64,000 bases of DNA from Sisyra terminalis (Eukaryota > Arthropoda > Insecta > Neuroptera > Sisyridae). The notes under the pieces are model-generated. The model saw only the letters and a list, made by a program, of their open reading frames with translations, was not told the origin of the DNA and did no database searches. The stretch is taken from the NCBI GenBank assembly GCA_958496175.1, contig OY292274.1:31101482-31165481 (forward strand), in the 5' to 3' direction. A program made the translations under genes and the position numbers. Positions within the stretch are counted from its first letter, which is position 1. Every line of letters begins with the position of its first letter. Of this stretch, positions 13,728 through 28,600 are shown in pieces.

Positions 13728-14111
13728 TTATTGTGTTATTTCTTTTATTTTAATAGAAAAGATTTCCCAGTTTAGTTCGAATTTAGCAAAGCTAATATTT
13801 GGAATTGAAAAAATAGCTTTAAGCAATCTATATCGCATTACATGCTCATTTGGTGTTGAATAAATGGTCTGTACGTAAAAAAAAATGTGAAGCATCCCAA
13901 CAATTTTACATTCAGCGTTATACGCCTTAATCAAACGGTCACTAATGAAGTCGACAAAAGTTCGAGTTGCAAATAGTCTGTTCATAGTGTACTTCCGTTC
14001 AAATGTTGGCATCGATTCTATTTTGCCCGTCGAACTCGATTTATCAACGGCCTCGTTTACGTAATGATGTCCATTCTTTGTCCACCATTTCCAAATCATG
14101 TCTATTTTCAA
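13728..14111 (-). CDS. Orphan open reading frame, unknown
   Basis: An uninterrupted frame of up to 127 codons; the first ATG is near 14099, since the upstream end of the frame starts at a TTG. The predicted peptide has ordinary amino-acid composition, with no signal peptide or membrane segment that I can see, and matches no family I recognise. By a rough stop-codon estimate for this base composition, about one such frame could arise by chance in the window. It may be a transposon fragment or nothing. It sits antisense inside the presumed teneurin intron. Confidence 0.12.
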   Translation of the reverse strand: MKIDMIWKWWTKNGHHYVNEAVDKSSSTGKIESMPTFERKYTMNRLFATRTFVDFISDRLIKAYNAECKIVGMLHIFFYVQTIYSTPNEHVMRYRLLKAIFSIPNISFAKFELNWEIFSIKIKEITQ

Positions 14112-16213
14112 CCCTCTGTCCCTCGATTACTAATAGAATTGATTTTTTTTTATTTGAACATAAATGAATACCTCAATGAGAATCCAATACAGTATACACA
14201 CCCATTCATGCATACAATCACATATACATATTAATCAGTTCTGAGGCTCGTAAAGTTTTATAGTATGAATAAAATTTTTGCAGTTGTATAATCGAAACCT
14301 TTCAATAAGTTTAATTTTAGATTTCGATTAGTTAATTACAAGTGTTATATTGACTCACCTAACTTCATAACTATAAGGTATTTGATTACTAATGGACAAA
14401 CGTAGCTTTGTTTACTAATGGTTTGGAAATCAAGTGCTGATCAAATCATCATCGGTATATCTGTAAACAGTCCCCGAGAGTACCCTATGACAGTGCACAA
14501 CCGAACATGTATGTAGAGAACTCCAAATCCCATGTTGTCGGCACTCACAACGTGATCTATCATTTTCAATGAAGTGTGATGATTCCCTTGTGAATTTTCT
14601 TAGAATGCTGCAAAAAATTAATGCGAACTATCGAAATAAAAATAATTAACACTCGCAAACATTAAATAGTAAAAATAGTTGCACTACTTAGTATTTAATC
14701 AAATATATTTACTATTTTTTATATTTAGAACTTCGTAACCAAATGATAAATCAAAATCCTTATTAATCCTTATAAGTTCGTCCTGTCTATCTATATGTTA
14801 GAATCATTTGACTTGAAAACTCCTCGTATTGGCACTATACACATACAATTTGAAAATAAGGTGACTTCAATATATCGCTTCATAATAGTAAACATAAACA
14901 ACAACTATGAAAAAAATAAGGGTAATACCTTATTCGTGTTACAGTAGGATGAAAAAACAATGTTCAGAGCTTAAAAACGTATGAGGCGTCATCAGACAGA
15001 CCATGAAAATGGTAAAAAAGTTTCAAGATAACTTGAAACCAATATATCGTGAAGTATGCGTTTTCAAAGTCGTTAAAAGTTTGTTTCCCACCTAACTACA
15101 CGGTGGAAAGTTTTGAAAAAAAAATATCATAGAGTCAAAATTCGTTTGAAAAGTTCGGCCATGCTGTTTTTGAAATATGGATTATTTTCCATTACACTAT
15201 TGTCATCAAATACAGAACTATTCTAGAAACTCTGTTCCATTGCAACGCTTATTTTCAAAGGCAGCTCAAATAGTCAGTCTGCAAAGGAAAAGAATGAAAG
15301 GAAAACAATTAGGTAAACTTTTGTTTTGTAAAGTCTGCCTAAATGACATTGGTCTTAACTAATTGAAACCTTCAAATTAGTTTTTTGTTCACAGATTACT
15401 TCTTCAATATTTATTTTCTGTTATTGTTATCATCTAATATTCTAATAAAAGATCCCAAAATAATATTCCGTAAACATTACTTTTAAAATATTTCATATTT
15501 CAAAATATACCATCACTTATAAAAATAAACAACAGCACAGGTATAGCACTTTAACACTACAGTACTGGTACACTCACATATTCCAAACTAAAGACAGCGG
15601 AACTGTTTAAGACAACAAAAGTTTGATAATCAAAGTATTGCAGAAAATATACGATGTTGAACATCTATGTTTTTAAACGATGTATCAATAAACATCGATG
15701 CAGGGTTTCGATATTATACATCAAATAAAAATATCGATTCATTTTTCGAAAAGCTACCCTTAATTCGTTTAACCATTGCAGAATTTTCAACTTCACCCAT
15801 CACACAATTGACTAGTGACAGTACAGTTTGTTATAAAGGAATACAAACTATTTTTTAATTAACCTTGCACTTGATTGTAAAATATATCTTAATTAATTTA
15901 ATTATTTTTTTCAAACTTATTTGATGACTCTTTTTAAAAATATAGTACTTAATTTACGATCAATTACCCGACGTCATTTGCCCGATGTTTTTTCTTTCGA
16001 TTTAAACCATCAGAACGGGCTTATGCTAATATTCATTTATCCTCAATTTGTTCTAATTTAAATCAGTTATTGTTTCAATTTTTCAATTTGTTTTTATTTA
16101 TTGATAAGTCAACAATATTTTTTTTAAATATTATTAAATTACTATACTCTTAGAACTTTATTTTCAAAAATTTTTCTCTCGTTATAATTTATATCCTAAG
16201 TAAATAATAAGTT
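14112..16213. other. Non-coding intronic stretch
   Basis: A+T-rich, with no conserved coding signal and no repeat that I could delimit. The 61-63 codon frames at 15177 and 15667 look like chance. Confidence 0.5.
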
Positions 16214-17564
16214 ACTAGCTGATCCCCGCGACTTCGTCTGCGTAACTTATTTTATTTTTCTTATTTCTTTTACGAAAAATATAATCATACTTAAGAACAC
16301 TTCACACTCTTGAAAAAGACACATTTAATAAACTGTTGCAAAGAATAAAATAGTTCTATGTAATAATCAATTAATTTTCAAAAAATATTTATAAATATCT
16401 AAAAAGACTATATCTCTTGCGTATAGCTACGGTAGGTATTCCTACCATGAACCAAACAATCCGTAAATCAATCAGCATCTATACATAAATAAAAAATATC
16501 GCTAAGTTCAATAAATTCGGTCTTAATTATGACTAAAAAAAGTCGAAAGTTATCAAAATACTCGCGTCAAAATAACCCCATCTCACTATTTTGATTCCCG
16601 AATGAACCTTTTTCCTAAAACTATTATACAATTGTACTATACAACACAACCGCGAAATTGAAATTTGTACAATTGCACGAAACCCAGTTCTTCCATAATC
16701 ACGTACAACAATTAAGTATCTATAAACTTAGTATTAAAATATCTGAATTTCGACTATATAATTAAACCATATTGGATAGTCCAGAGTTCACCATACACGA
16801 TTTGGCGTATGCCTTTTGCTCTGGAAGAGGGTTTTAAATTTCTTTTATCATTATGATGATATGATTATTTATTATTTATCATTATGTAGATTTCTGGCTG
16901 GAATCGCGAATTTTTTTCGAGATCCCTTTCACGCACTTGCAAATTGAAGATATTGTCCCCCCCCCTAAGAAAAAAATCCTGAATCCACCCTTGTCTGTTA
17001 GGGTAGGAATTTTAAAAAACAATCTTATCACATGCCTACTTCCTATAAGGAAGACAACGAATATTAAAATTTCATCAGTCAGAGGGAGTATATAAATACA
17101 CGATTTTGTATATGCATGGTTTCAAAAACGTATTTACTTTAAGCTTTATTATTATTATTACTATTACATTTTTTTCGTTAATATTTCCTTACTGAGCAAC
17201 CCTAAGGATATATTTACAACAATTTTGTAAAAAAAAAGTTTCCTGTCAGATTATAATCTATAAAAACATTTATATTTCAAAAAGGCAATTTTTTGTACTT
17301 TAAATTAAATTACTGTGCTTTTTATTAGTTCAAGTAAAAATATTAGTACAGATCATTTTTTAGTTTTTTACTAATTTTTTCACACATTATTGGAGTTTTA
17401 GTATGGATTTCTAATTTTTTTGAATATTTAATATAGCCTATGTTCACCGGAAATAGTGTAGCTTCCCAACAGTGAAAGAATTTTTCAAATCGGTCAAGTA
17501 GTTTCGGAGCCTATTCAAAGCAAACAAACAAGCAAATCTTTCCTCTTTATAATAATATATAGAT
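16214..17564 (+). mobile_element. RTE-like non-autonomous repeat, copy A
   Basis: Begins ACTAGCTGATCCCCGCGACT and ends in an A+T-rich tail (aataatatatagat). Near the 3' end it carries cggtcaagtagtttcggagc followed by repeated caaa units, a 3'-end style I associate with RTE-type LINEs and their derivatives in insects. No intact ORF remains in its 1.35 kb. A shorter copy in inverted orientation lies at 19615-20477, which supports both the 5' boundary and the tail. Confidence 0.65.
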
Positions 17565-19614
17565 GTACCAAAAAATTTCATATGGTTAGAAAAATAAGAT
17601 CATTCTTTATTTCATACCTCCATACATAAAGTTGATCAAATTATAGTTCTCGAAAATAATTATATAAATTTTGTAAGCAAAATGCTTATTTTGATGTTTG
17701 GGTTAACTTTGTCAAATTTCAAATAAAATTTTAAATTGTCCATGTTAATTGAATCGTTAAAATGATTTTCTTTATTTATTGCTTGTCAAATTTATATTTC
17801 CTATATAGATTGAAATACCTATAAAATGTTTAAGTACTACATTTAAAAATGGATCGTTTTCACTTTTAACGATTACGCTGGGTTAAATATTGATAACAAC
17901 ATGATATTATTGGAGGAAAAGTATCGAATTATACAGCAATAATTCGAAAACTACCCAAACACATTGTCACAAAAGTTTGAATTGCTTTTAAAGCTATCAA
18001 GTACATCAGAACATAAAAATTTCAATAAAACGAAGTTACACGGTCGTAAAGCAGTCTAACATTGACACTTGAAGTGGTATCAATCCTTAAAAACACACAT
18101 GAATAAAGTAATAAAACTTATTCAGTGTTCCGTTAAAAATTATCAAAGTTCTTAAAGAGTTTTCCTTTAAAGGGTTTTTAAAAAATAAAAAGTTATGTAC
18201 GAGAATTGAAATATGATGAATGGAAAATAGGGTATGAGGATTTGAGGTATATTCGAATATCGAAAACGATTGCTTTAACGGAAAAAGGAAATCTAAACCT
18301 TAAATTATAGTTTTTAGGGGTGTCACTTTATAGGTTTGCCGATTTACGTCAATGCAAGATGACGCGACGCAATGATGCTGACTGGTTTCTCTTTTTTTCC
18401 ATTTTCACTCCACCCTTAAATATTATGATCGAGTAGCTCCACTTCTGATTCAATATTTTATGCCAAATATTGAAAAATATATCTCACGCCAGAGTATATA
18501 TCTGTATATGTACATATGAGAAAATAAAATTAGATTACAGCAACGTTATTTTTTTTGATAGAAAACATATCATTTTTCATTTAGCTTTTAATATTTTCAA
18601 AGAAAATATTTGTATTGTCAATAGCAGATTTTATTCACACTTTCGCACGTTTTAAAAGAAACTGTTTTATTTTTCTATCTTTCTTTTTTGTCACTGGATT
18701 TAATCTTTTAATTAAAGCTAATTTTTTCATTAGCTCTTTCACAGGGTTAATAAATTAATTGATAAATGAAAGAGCGCGATAGTATACTTTTAAATTCTTT
18801 CACTGCAAAACCATAATCGTGTTTCATACTTGCTTTTTGCAACCCCTATTCTCTTATTTTCTTTTATATACGCATTAACCCTCTCTCTTACTTTGATCTC
18901 TCTATTTTTATGATTCTATTTTCAACCACAAATAGCCTTAGCTTAGGGTGTTAGAGATATTATTATTATTCTATGCTCGTTTTCCGAGTTTAACTTTTCC
19001 AGTTCTTTAAACTTATCCGTAGCACAATGCACCCCATTTCTATGCAGATATATAGTTCAAAATAAATTTTTAATAAAATTGTTCAAAGAAAAAGCGCGAT
19101 CATAAATATTGGTTCTTTTTCGAATATATTCCTTAATTTAATTTAATAAACACTGGATATTGAAGAATTTCATAAAATATTCAAATTAAATATATTGTAT
19201 AAATAACTCATATATAGCCGAGCTTTAATATATTCCAATAGCTAACCTGAATAAAACAAAGGATGCAATATTTTGCGACAATTGGTTTTCCGTAGGAGAC
19301 AATATATGGAAGCAACGATTATCTCCACAATATTACACGCAACATTTCCTCATAAAAGAAAACAAACTAGCCCTTACATGTATGCTTCGATCCCTACGAC
19401 GACAACCAAATCCTTCCGTTTTATAATGCATGTGTTCTGATTGTTCCAAAGGGTCTCCCTACATACGAACAATATTGTTAATCATTCAATATGAAAATTC
19501 CTGCAATGAAAAATAAAGGAGCAAATATATGTTTTGATTTATTCAATTCATTTGTTTGAATTTTTTTTGAATCGTATAGAAGGATAAAATATTTATTTAT
19601 ATATCATAATGTAA
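17565..19614. other. Non-coding spacer between the two RTE-like copies
   Basis: A+T-rich with no conserved ORF. It would form the loop if the flanking inverted repeats paired in an RNA. Confidence 0.5.
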
Positions 19615-20477
19615 ATCTATACTAATATATAAAATTCTTACGTCTGTCTGTACATTTCGATTTTGAACCCAATTTTAGGGTAAATATTTGTTTCAAGAGA
19701 CCCTTATTCCAAATTTAACATTTTTAAAATTTTTGTCTGTCTGTCTGTCTGTGTGTCCCGATTTAACTAAAGAACGGAACAACCGAATTTAATGAAATTT
19801 GGTATTAAGATACAACACAATTTTCCACAGACTATAGGCTACTTATCATTCCAAAAAAATAATAAGGGAAGGTATTCCCTAGGGATGAAAACAGAAATTT
19901 TTACACTAGACAGGTGAGTTATATATCATTGGAAAGGTAATTTAAAGTTAGAAAATAATCTGTAAAAATATTTTTTGTTGAACTGATAAAAAGCACAGTA
20001 AATTCAATTTAAAGTTTGAAAAATTGCCTCTTTGAAATATAAACCTTTATATATATAAGACACATAGTTGATGTTAATAGCGATGTTAATAGAGATTCCT
20101 ACTAATATTCAAAATCTAGACCCTAAAGTTCTGTTATTTTAACGCGAGTATTTTGATAAGTTTCGACTTTTTTTAGTCATAATTAAGACCGACTTTATTT
20201 ATGTATCGATGCTGATTGATTAACGGATTATTTGGTCCACGGTAAACCTATCGTAGCTATACGCAATAGACATACTCTTTTTAGATATTTATAAATATTT
20301 TTTTTGAAAATTAATAAATTAAATTCGACAAAATAGTGTTTTTAAGTATGATAATGTTTTTTGTAAAAGAAATAAGAAAAATAAAAATTTCCATATACTA
20401 CCACTACAAGGAGCGACCCTAAAAAGAAAACAATCAACACCAACGTTACGCAGACGAAGTCGCGGGGATCAGCTAGT
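19615..20477 (-). mobile_element. RTE-like non-autonomous repeat, copy B (inverted)
   Basis: Read on the minus strand it starts with the same actagctgatccccgcgact head as copy A. It shares several interior blocks (for example ttataaatatctaaaaag and aatcaatcagcatc) and ends with attttatatattagtatag. It contains a short (TCTG)n run at about 19733-19752. It is about 490 bp shorter than copy A and has a different segment just after the head. No coding capacity. Confidence 0.65.
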
Positions 20478-23400
20478 TTAATATAAATGACTTCTGAGGA
20501 TAAGAAAAAAATACAATTAATTCAAATTCTAGTGACAATTATACTAGTAGTATTAAAAATAACGAATGTACATCTTACTATACTGATTTAGTAATGTTTT
20601 TCAAATTAGTAAACTAATTCTTAGGAAATATTTTTTTTAAATCTTTATTAGTGTTTTAATATTTCCTCGATGTTTAAAATTTGAAAACTAATAATCTTTG
20701 TTCGTTTTGTTATATATTTTATTCAAGCTTTCGTTTAATGTTGGTTTTATCGTTGACAATTTTATTAACCTGTAAATATCCTCTGACAAAAATATATCAA
20801 GCATATGTGAAATAAATACTTTTCCAGGTATGAAAACTGTATTTAAAAAGTCATAAATCATGTATCCAACTCTTTTCATCACATATTTATGTCATAAAAG
20901 ATGCGACTAAAAAGAATTCAAATATAGCCATTTTATTGGTAGAGACAGAGAATGGGATATGATATATCAAGGCAAGTTAACATGTGATGGAAACGTTATC
21001 TGTGATGCGTATTCCAAGAAAAGCCTAGCGGTTGATCAAGATTAATGAAGCGAACACCGATCTCATTTTACTGATACGGGTCGTGCAGTTTTTCTTTTTA
21101 TACATGCGGACATGAGCTTTCCAGCATCCCTACGACTGTAACATCAACGGACATCTTTTCGCATAAAAAGCATCTCTATCGTACCATATGTAATGCGATT
21201 TCGTTGTGGCGTTAATGGATTTAGAAAATTACGAGGAAATTTCTTACAAATAATCTTACAAAAACGATAACATCATCCATAAAATAACTAAGTAAAATTT
21301 GTGCACATTGCACACCAAGTATCGTTTCTCAAACTTATTTCCTCCACGTGGTATCACTTTTCAAAAACAAAAGAAAATATTTTTAAAAAAATAATATTAA
21401 TACAATTTTCAGATTCTAAAAATTATAAACATTTAATGAAGTTGTTTTATTTGTTATTTAACTGACGCATAATTCATAATTTTTCTCAAATATTATCTTA
21501 TTACGGAGGAAATGACACCAAACTTTAATATCGTTCTAATTCTGTTCACCGTTTCTCACGTTATTTAACAAATGTTTAATAAATAAAACCATAGGTAAAC
21601 TCTATCGGGAATAGTAGCTTTTGAAACTTTTTGGGACATAAAAAGTCGTTACTTACATTGGAACTCAGGTGTGTTATCAAAGTTTTTATTTAGAAAAAGT
21701 AAATCGCCTACAAAAGTAACAGATATTTTCCCTTTCTTTCACATTGAACGCATTGACTCAGAAAAAAAAACGATTCGAATAAAAGCTTTGATACAAAAAT
21801 TTACAATTCTTATCTTTTTGTAGTATGTTTGTATATGAAATAATATTTTCGATTATTTTTCCAAAAATATTTTGACGTCCTAAATGATAGTAAACCTAAT
21901 GCACATGTTCTGAAAATAATTTAAAATATTTTGAAAATGTCCTAAGTTATTATCAAAACATAATTTAACTGTTTATTGTTAACTTGATTTAAAAAAATCT
22001 AAAGAATATTCATTTAGAAAGGAAAAAAATATCGTTAAATTCACAATACGAATTTAATACAGAAACTTCTAAATCTCGCGAACGTTTTCCTATAACAAAT
22101 GTATTAAAACACAAATAGCAAGTTTATTTAAATCGTTCAAACTAAGTGTTAATGATTATAACCGTTTACAATATTTGAAATTTAGTTAGGCCAGGTAAAT
22201 TTTATTACACTTCGTAAATTGTTTAAAGAAAAAGTATCTTAATGTACCCTTTGGCAATCACTTTACAGTTACTCATCTGATCAGAGGTGAGAAATCATCT
22301 GCCTCAAATAGTTATAATTAAGATTAAAAGTTAATACTTTTTCTGAGTATTGCCTTAATATACTTTCATAATATGTCCAAATTTTAGTCAAATTGGTTCA
22401 CTTATTGTTGAAAAAGAAATATTTTCTAAATTATCATTTTTTTCGATTTATTCGCAAATAAAAAGAAACAGAAAGCTGAAACTTGGATTATGAACGTATA
22501 TATTATTACCAAACACCGTCCAAAGATGGTTCAAATATTTTTCTAGTGTCTATTTTGCATTGTTATCGTCCTACAGCATTTTCTACACTTTTCGCTTTAA
22601 TCAAAAGTTTTGAACTATCGGAAAATTATTTACTATACTTTCTCTAAAGTTCAGATATCATTTTATTGATTGTGAAAATAAAGCTCCTTTAATAACTTAT
22701 TTATAACATACACAATAATAATGTTTTAAAAAAAATAATAATAATTTTCATTTTCCAGCCTAGTGATCTTTTTTAAATCTTTAGAAACTTGTTCACTATA
22801 TATATTCATGATAGTATGATTGTTTGGAAATATAGTTTTTCTTCGTTGTATTAAAAGACTGCGTATTGAAATGACTAATGAAAAGCTTAGTTTTCTTTTT
22901 ACCAAATACAATACTTAACACAATTAACCTCTATTCCATAGAAAAACAAAATGACAGTAATTTTTAGGACATAAAAATGTTTTCCGTGGCGGAAAATCTA
23001 AAAAATTGTGTTAATTATTACTTTTTTTAAAACAACCACTTAACGATCTGTTAATATCTCGGTTTCAATACATGGACTGTGACATCACAGAAAACCCATA
23101 AGCGCACCCATCTTTTTCGGACTCCGATTTATTCATTAATATAAAAACTGTTTGATATAAAAACTGTATATAAATTTTTCAGAACTAAAAATTGATTCTG
23201 GAAATTGAAAAAAGATTTTTCCTCGTTTTTTCAAGGCCCTTATCGATTAAAAAATGTGTTTTTGTTCTATTATAATATCTCGCTAAAATTTAAAATAACT
23301 GCTTTGTGTTTTTCTTTTTTACTAGGAAAATAAATTTAGTAAATTTGATAAACTTATTCAGAAAAAAGGTAGTGTTTATGATAAACCTTAAACCCAGTTT

Positions 23401-25061
23401 AAACGGTATAAACTACCGATCATTTTAGCTTAATTGTACCAATAACATTAAGAAAACAATAACCATTTAAAGTGTTCAACTTTAAATTGAATGTGAAGAG
23501 GGAAATAAACAAAGCGACGAGAATTACATGCTTACTGTGTTGGTATTGAAACACACTTAAAAATTTATTCTAAACATTCTATTTAATTTGAGAAAAATTA
23601 TAATATCTTCAAGATTCGTTAATCCCAGTATTCATTATACTTATTTACATTTACATATATCTCATAAGGTTTAATACGTTTAATACATATTTTCTACATC
23701 TACTTTTCAACTCGTTTCTAATTCGTGACGACCCGGTTACCACTGATAGGGGTTGAAAGACAAGAGAGTAAAATGGAGAAGGGTCTTTAGCTGTGACACA
23801 TTCGTATATGTATAGGGGTAAACTCTTTCTTGTGGTTCGCGTAAGTGCATTATAATATCAGGTTCTTCTATTATAGAATGGTTAACTACATGCTGTTCAG
23901 TTTAGCCTGAACTCTCCTCAAATAAATACATACATGGTATCACCCTCACTCGTTTTCTCATCACTGCAAATATTCACACATGCCGCCCTCAAGACTAGTT
24001 TTGTTTAAGGGAGAGTATGAAATTCTAATTCCAATACCTGTGTACTCGTATGTCTACACTATGCACCCAACAATTATTATCTTTTAAGCGAAAGAGCTCC
24101 ATTACATTTCATCAAGTATTTGTTTAACTGTTCGGGGAGCAGATTTATATTTAAGTGTTAAAATTGTCAACAATAGCACGTAATATAAACGATAACGATT
24201 CAAGTTTTAATCGCGTGCTGTATAAATTTTAGATATTAAAGTTAAGTGGCATAATTTTATAACAAACGATAACACAGGGATGTATGTAGTTACATTTAAA
24301 CAAAACGTTTATTATTCAAGCTACATAATTGATCGAATTGAGTATTGAAATAATTAATGTTGAATTTTCAAAGTACGACAAAGGAAATTTAGAAAATAGG
24401 TACGATTTACGAAACGGTCAATTTTATAGCGAGGATTTGAAGTACGAATCATAAAGTCAATGATGAATCATCCCCTACTTATAATCGCAAGCGGCATGTT
24501 CTATAAATATATTTGGGCTATCGAAAGGCATTAGTAAATGCAATCATTCATTCATGTTAATAAAGGAAGTGTCAAACCTTAGTAGACAATTCCCAATGTG
24601 AATATTAATTTGCAAACAACACTTCATCTGTTCACTTTAATCCAATCCAATCTCTAAACCGAATAGTTTGAATAGAAATGGCTTATAATGTTATTGGAAC
24701 ATAAACTTGATTCGACATAGAACAGCAATAAACATAATTTTGTGGACTATTGCGATATAGCTTTTATCTTAGAAATATGAATGTGCGTACAGCGGTGTGA
24801 AAAATATTATTAGATTTTTTCCCTTTTACATACTTACTTAAGAAAATAGGGGTTGCTTCAATCAAACCAACAGTGACTTATCATTGAAGGCGCTGCTGTC
24901 CTAACCATTTCATATGTTTTTATTTATTTGGTAAAGAATATCAAATAATTTTGACAGTAAAAGTGAATTAGTCTTATCTTGATGAATTTTAACCCTAGCC
25001 TTCAGTTTAGGCAATATGTAATACATATCTCCCTTGATGCCTAGTTCCATTATATATATAT
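20478..25061. other. Non-coding intronic stretch
   Basis: About 4.6 kb of A+T-rich sequence. No conserved protein, RNA gene or bounded repeat was recognised. The 61-64 codon frames at 20688 and 22726 look like chance. Confidence 0.5.
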
Positions 25062-25600
25062 CTCTATAACAAGGTTTCCTAAACTATTTTTTCTTGTGGA
25101 TTCCTTAGTAAAGTTTTTACGGATCATGGAACCCTTGCCGTACCCACAGAGATACAATATAGAGTGATCATGTTTATTACTAATGGTTTCTTCATAACCA
25201 AACATTTCACCTCACCTTTCGGATATTCTATCTCTACCTAAGTTTAGGATCGGTTTATTATCGAGTTTATTATCGGTTAATTAATGTTAAAATTCATTTA
25301 AAAGCATAAGAGGAATTATTTTGAGGAATATTAAACTACATAAAAATTAGAACTAGGGAGAGCTAAAAAATGTCAACAAACAAAAATACTTTACAGAAAT
25401 CCTAAACCATTTCACGAAAAATCGATTTGTTTGAAGATGAGGTATTTAGAGATATATACTTGAAAAAGTATATCGCGCATTGCTCTTACAGTACCACCAA
25501 CTAGCGTAGATGTTAAAAGAACGTTTTCAACCGCTGATCATTTTTACATAAAATTATATTCCAGAATATTTACACTTTTTGTTTTTTGATTCTTATATAC
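25062..25600 (+). mobile_element. Decayed hAT transposon with a fragment of transposase dimerisation domain
   Basis: At 25491 the + strand encodes VPPTSVDVKRTFSTA, resembling the C-terminal hAT dimerisation motif (typically [VI]PxTSVxxERxFS). The codon for the usual acidic residue before R is Lys here, and no long frame continues on either side. The sequence near 25065 (caaggtttcctaaact, then ttgtggattcc) looks like a degraded hAT end. The right terminus was not located, so the end given is approximate. Confidence 0.55.
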
Positions 25601-28600
25601 TGTTACAATTTTTTAGTAACAAATGATTTTTTGTGATATTTACTCTCTGTAATAAAATTGGCTAATAAAATAAAGAAACGCCTGCGCTTTCTTTCTACTG
25701 TCGGTATTAAAACTGGTATTAGGATCTAAAAAATACCAAATACCAGTTTTGCCTTTTTGGTCCGATCTCTAATTGGTGCAAATACCGTTACGCTTGTACA
25801 TCGTTTGTATATGACTATATCTAAATATTGAGTATTGCTTCAGGATTCAAACTTTAAAATATGACGATAAAATGACATAAATATTATATTACAACGATAC
25901 TCTCCTAACGTATTATGCACCAATCTACAGTCTTTGGCCATACTAATAGGTTTTGTATAAAACCTGAAATAAGAGCTATTTTTTTTTGGGTCCATATTTT
26001 TGATTGGGTTTAACTTTCCTACAAATGTTATTTATTACGCTTATTACCAACTAGCGTGACCAAAAATCATATTTGCTAAAAATAAATTTTTACCATCAAA
26101 TTAATTAAACATCTTCTTAATTATGGTGAGCTGAATTGTTTAATACTTAAGGTGAGCTGAATTGTTTAATATTTAATTGAAAGTCTGTTTACTAGTATTT
26201 AAGTTTCCATTCTGCGCAGTAGTTGTCTATGTAGGACAATACCGTCTGCTGTATTTGTGAATAATGATTCCATACGTGAATATTTTTTCTAAGGGCTATT
26301 TTTCTGTTGTGACCACCTTTTTAGCTACTTTTTTCTTCAGCAACTTTTACATATTTTCAATGAGTTTCATTTCAAATCAAGGCTATTTTCCTAAAGTAGG
26401 ATAATGCGTATAATAAACAAGGTTTTACTGTTATCCAGAAAATATATTTCTTAAAAATCAATACAAATTTTTATAATGTAAAAAGTTAACAATATTAAAT
26501 TTAATTTAGTAGAATATGTACATTTTTTATAAAATCTTAAGTGTGTCTAATAATATGACCATGGACTGTATATCTATTTGATTGTAAGATATTTGATTTT
26601 TAATCAACTGTATAGCAATAATAATACATTTTGCAGTAGTATGCTCAACATTAAATACGATGTATAAAAAATGCCTTTCCAAACATGTTTATCACGAACT
26701 GCCACTGAATTCATCTATTATCACCCAGGAGCAAAAGCAACTCAAGTAACTTTAGCATTTTCATATACAACGAACGTAAAGTAAATGTAATTTGCAATGA
26801 AAATTGTCGATTCATAAGAATATGACAGATTTTTCATTTTTTTACAGACGCGAATTTTTAAAAGAAATGTCAGGATAAAATGATGCAGCCTATGAACTTA
26901 GTGACAATAACGTGTGCGTGGTTACAAATTGAACCGTCATTGCCGAATCCAAATTTATATTTTGCAGCATCTGCTTTAACAGACATACTCGTAGACCATG
27001 TAAAAGATAGAGACTTGAAAACCATGCAGCATTGTCACCCGTAACAGCCTATGTTTGTTTGACGTTTCAAGAGACTGGAATTTACATAATAAAACAGTGT
27101 TGCGTGAGCGCTGTGTTTCAATCAACCGAAATGTTCTCAGTGCTGTTGTGGGTGGAATGAGAGGCGCAATCTAGGAGGTGGTCGTTCGTTCATATCATAT
27201 AAATACATAACATTGTATATATATAATGTATACACAACCAGGACAATCACTGGTACCCCTTTTATCATTAACGAAGTACGCCATCATTCACTCGACGAAG
27301 ACACAAGGAATGCTTGTTCCACACACCCGCTTTTCCGCTTTGTCTTCCCAGAACACGACACCAAAGTCCGGATTCTTAAATATTATCTAAAATTTAATGT
27401 CTTCGTATCTTTTTCCTTCAATTTTTAACTTTCTCTCTTTTATTTACTTAAAAAAGTAAATAAAATGTTCTCTTAAATACCATTAATTTATTTTTTACAA
27501 CTCAGAAAAGTTTAAGTTTTTTGTTCTTCTTCTTTTGTATACGTTTCAAACAAAACATTAACCCATTTTTTGAAAAATAATCTTAAATATTTTACGAAGT
27601 ACAGAAGTTGAACCCTTGAGTCCTCTTATCTATTAAGAGAGAAAATAGAAGTTGGTTAGCAGATTGCCTATTTCGTACACCATACGCACTCTTATCGCGT
27701 CCTACTATTATTACTAGCGAGCTTGTCATTCTACACGAAGAACATCTACAATCTACATATACACAGATATTATGTTAGACGACAGAAGATACTTATTATT
27801 ACTCGTATATCTTTAAACTCTTTGCAGGGGCTATTATAAAGTCAATCTACCCTCCCAATTTTCATCAGCCATCTTGTTTTTTACACAACAAACGCACGCA
27901 ACTCCCGGAAATGAGAAATTCATTTTATCTCCGTTTATCATGTTTTAAAATAGACATTTCAACATAAGTTGTAAGTTTTATCATTGGATTGGAAAAATTT
28001 AGCTTTTAATTTTAAGGAAAAACTTTATGAAGTTATTATAGACCTATATAAGCTTTATACGCATTGTTATTTTAAAACATTCATATTAAAACTGTTTCCT
28101 TAAAAATTAGTATACTTATATGCTAACTCTTATAAACATAAGAAGAAAGATAAAAATAAGTTATAATAAAGTATTTAAATAAATAATATACAAATTAGCT
28201 TTCTATACAGTAAACTTTTCTTATTGCGTTCATGAAAACCGCATTATATTATTAACCAACTTCAAAACTGATGCAAATCAGATTACCTCAACTAAGGGAA
28301 CCGCAATAAATTAGACGAGAAATGATTTATATGTTTGCTTATTTGTAATTTTCTAATAACTAAAATTGATTGGACGTAATGCACTTAAAACTTACTAAAA
28401 CCAAATATCTTATTGATAATTCAATCGTAAAAGAGAACAGAAAACTTGTTAACCACCTTTCATCGCAATTAAAAAGTAAAACTTTTTATTATTTTTTTTC
28501 TTTATACTTCGTTGTTAGGTAACAAGGTATTATAACAGCAAAAATTTTCGGGGGAAATATCCATTTTGAGCATACCTACGTGACCTAAGTATACCTGAAT

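Noticed and set aside
28518..28526. Second recursive splice site candidate (gttgttag/gtaaca).
   Set aside because: The donor half is weak, the pyrimidine tract is interrupted and no good branch sequence precedes it.
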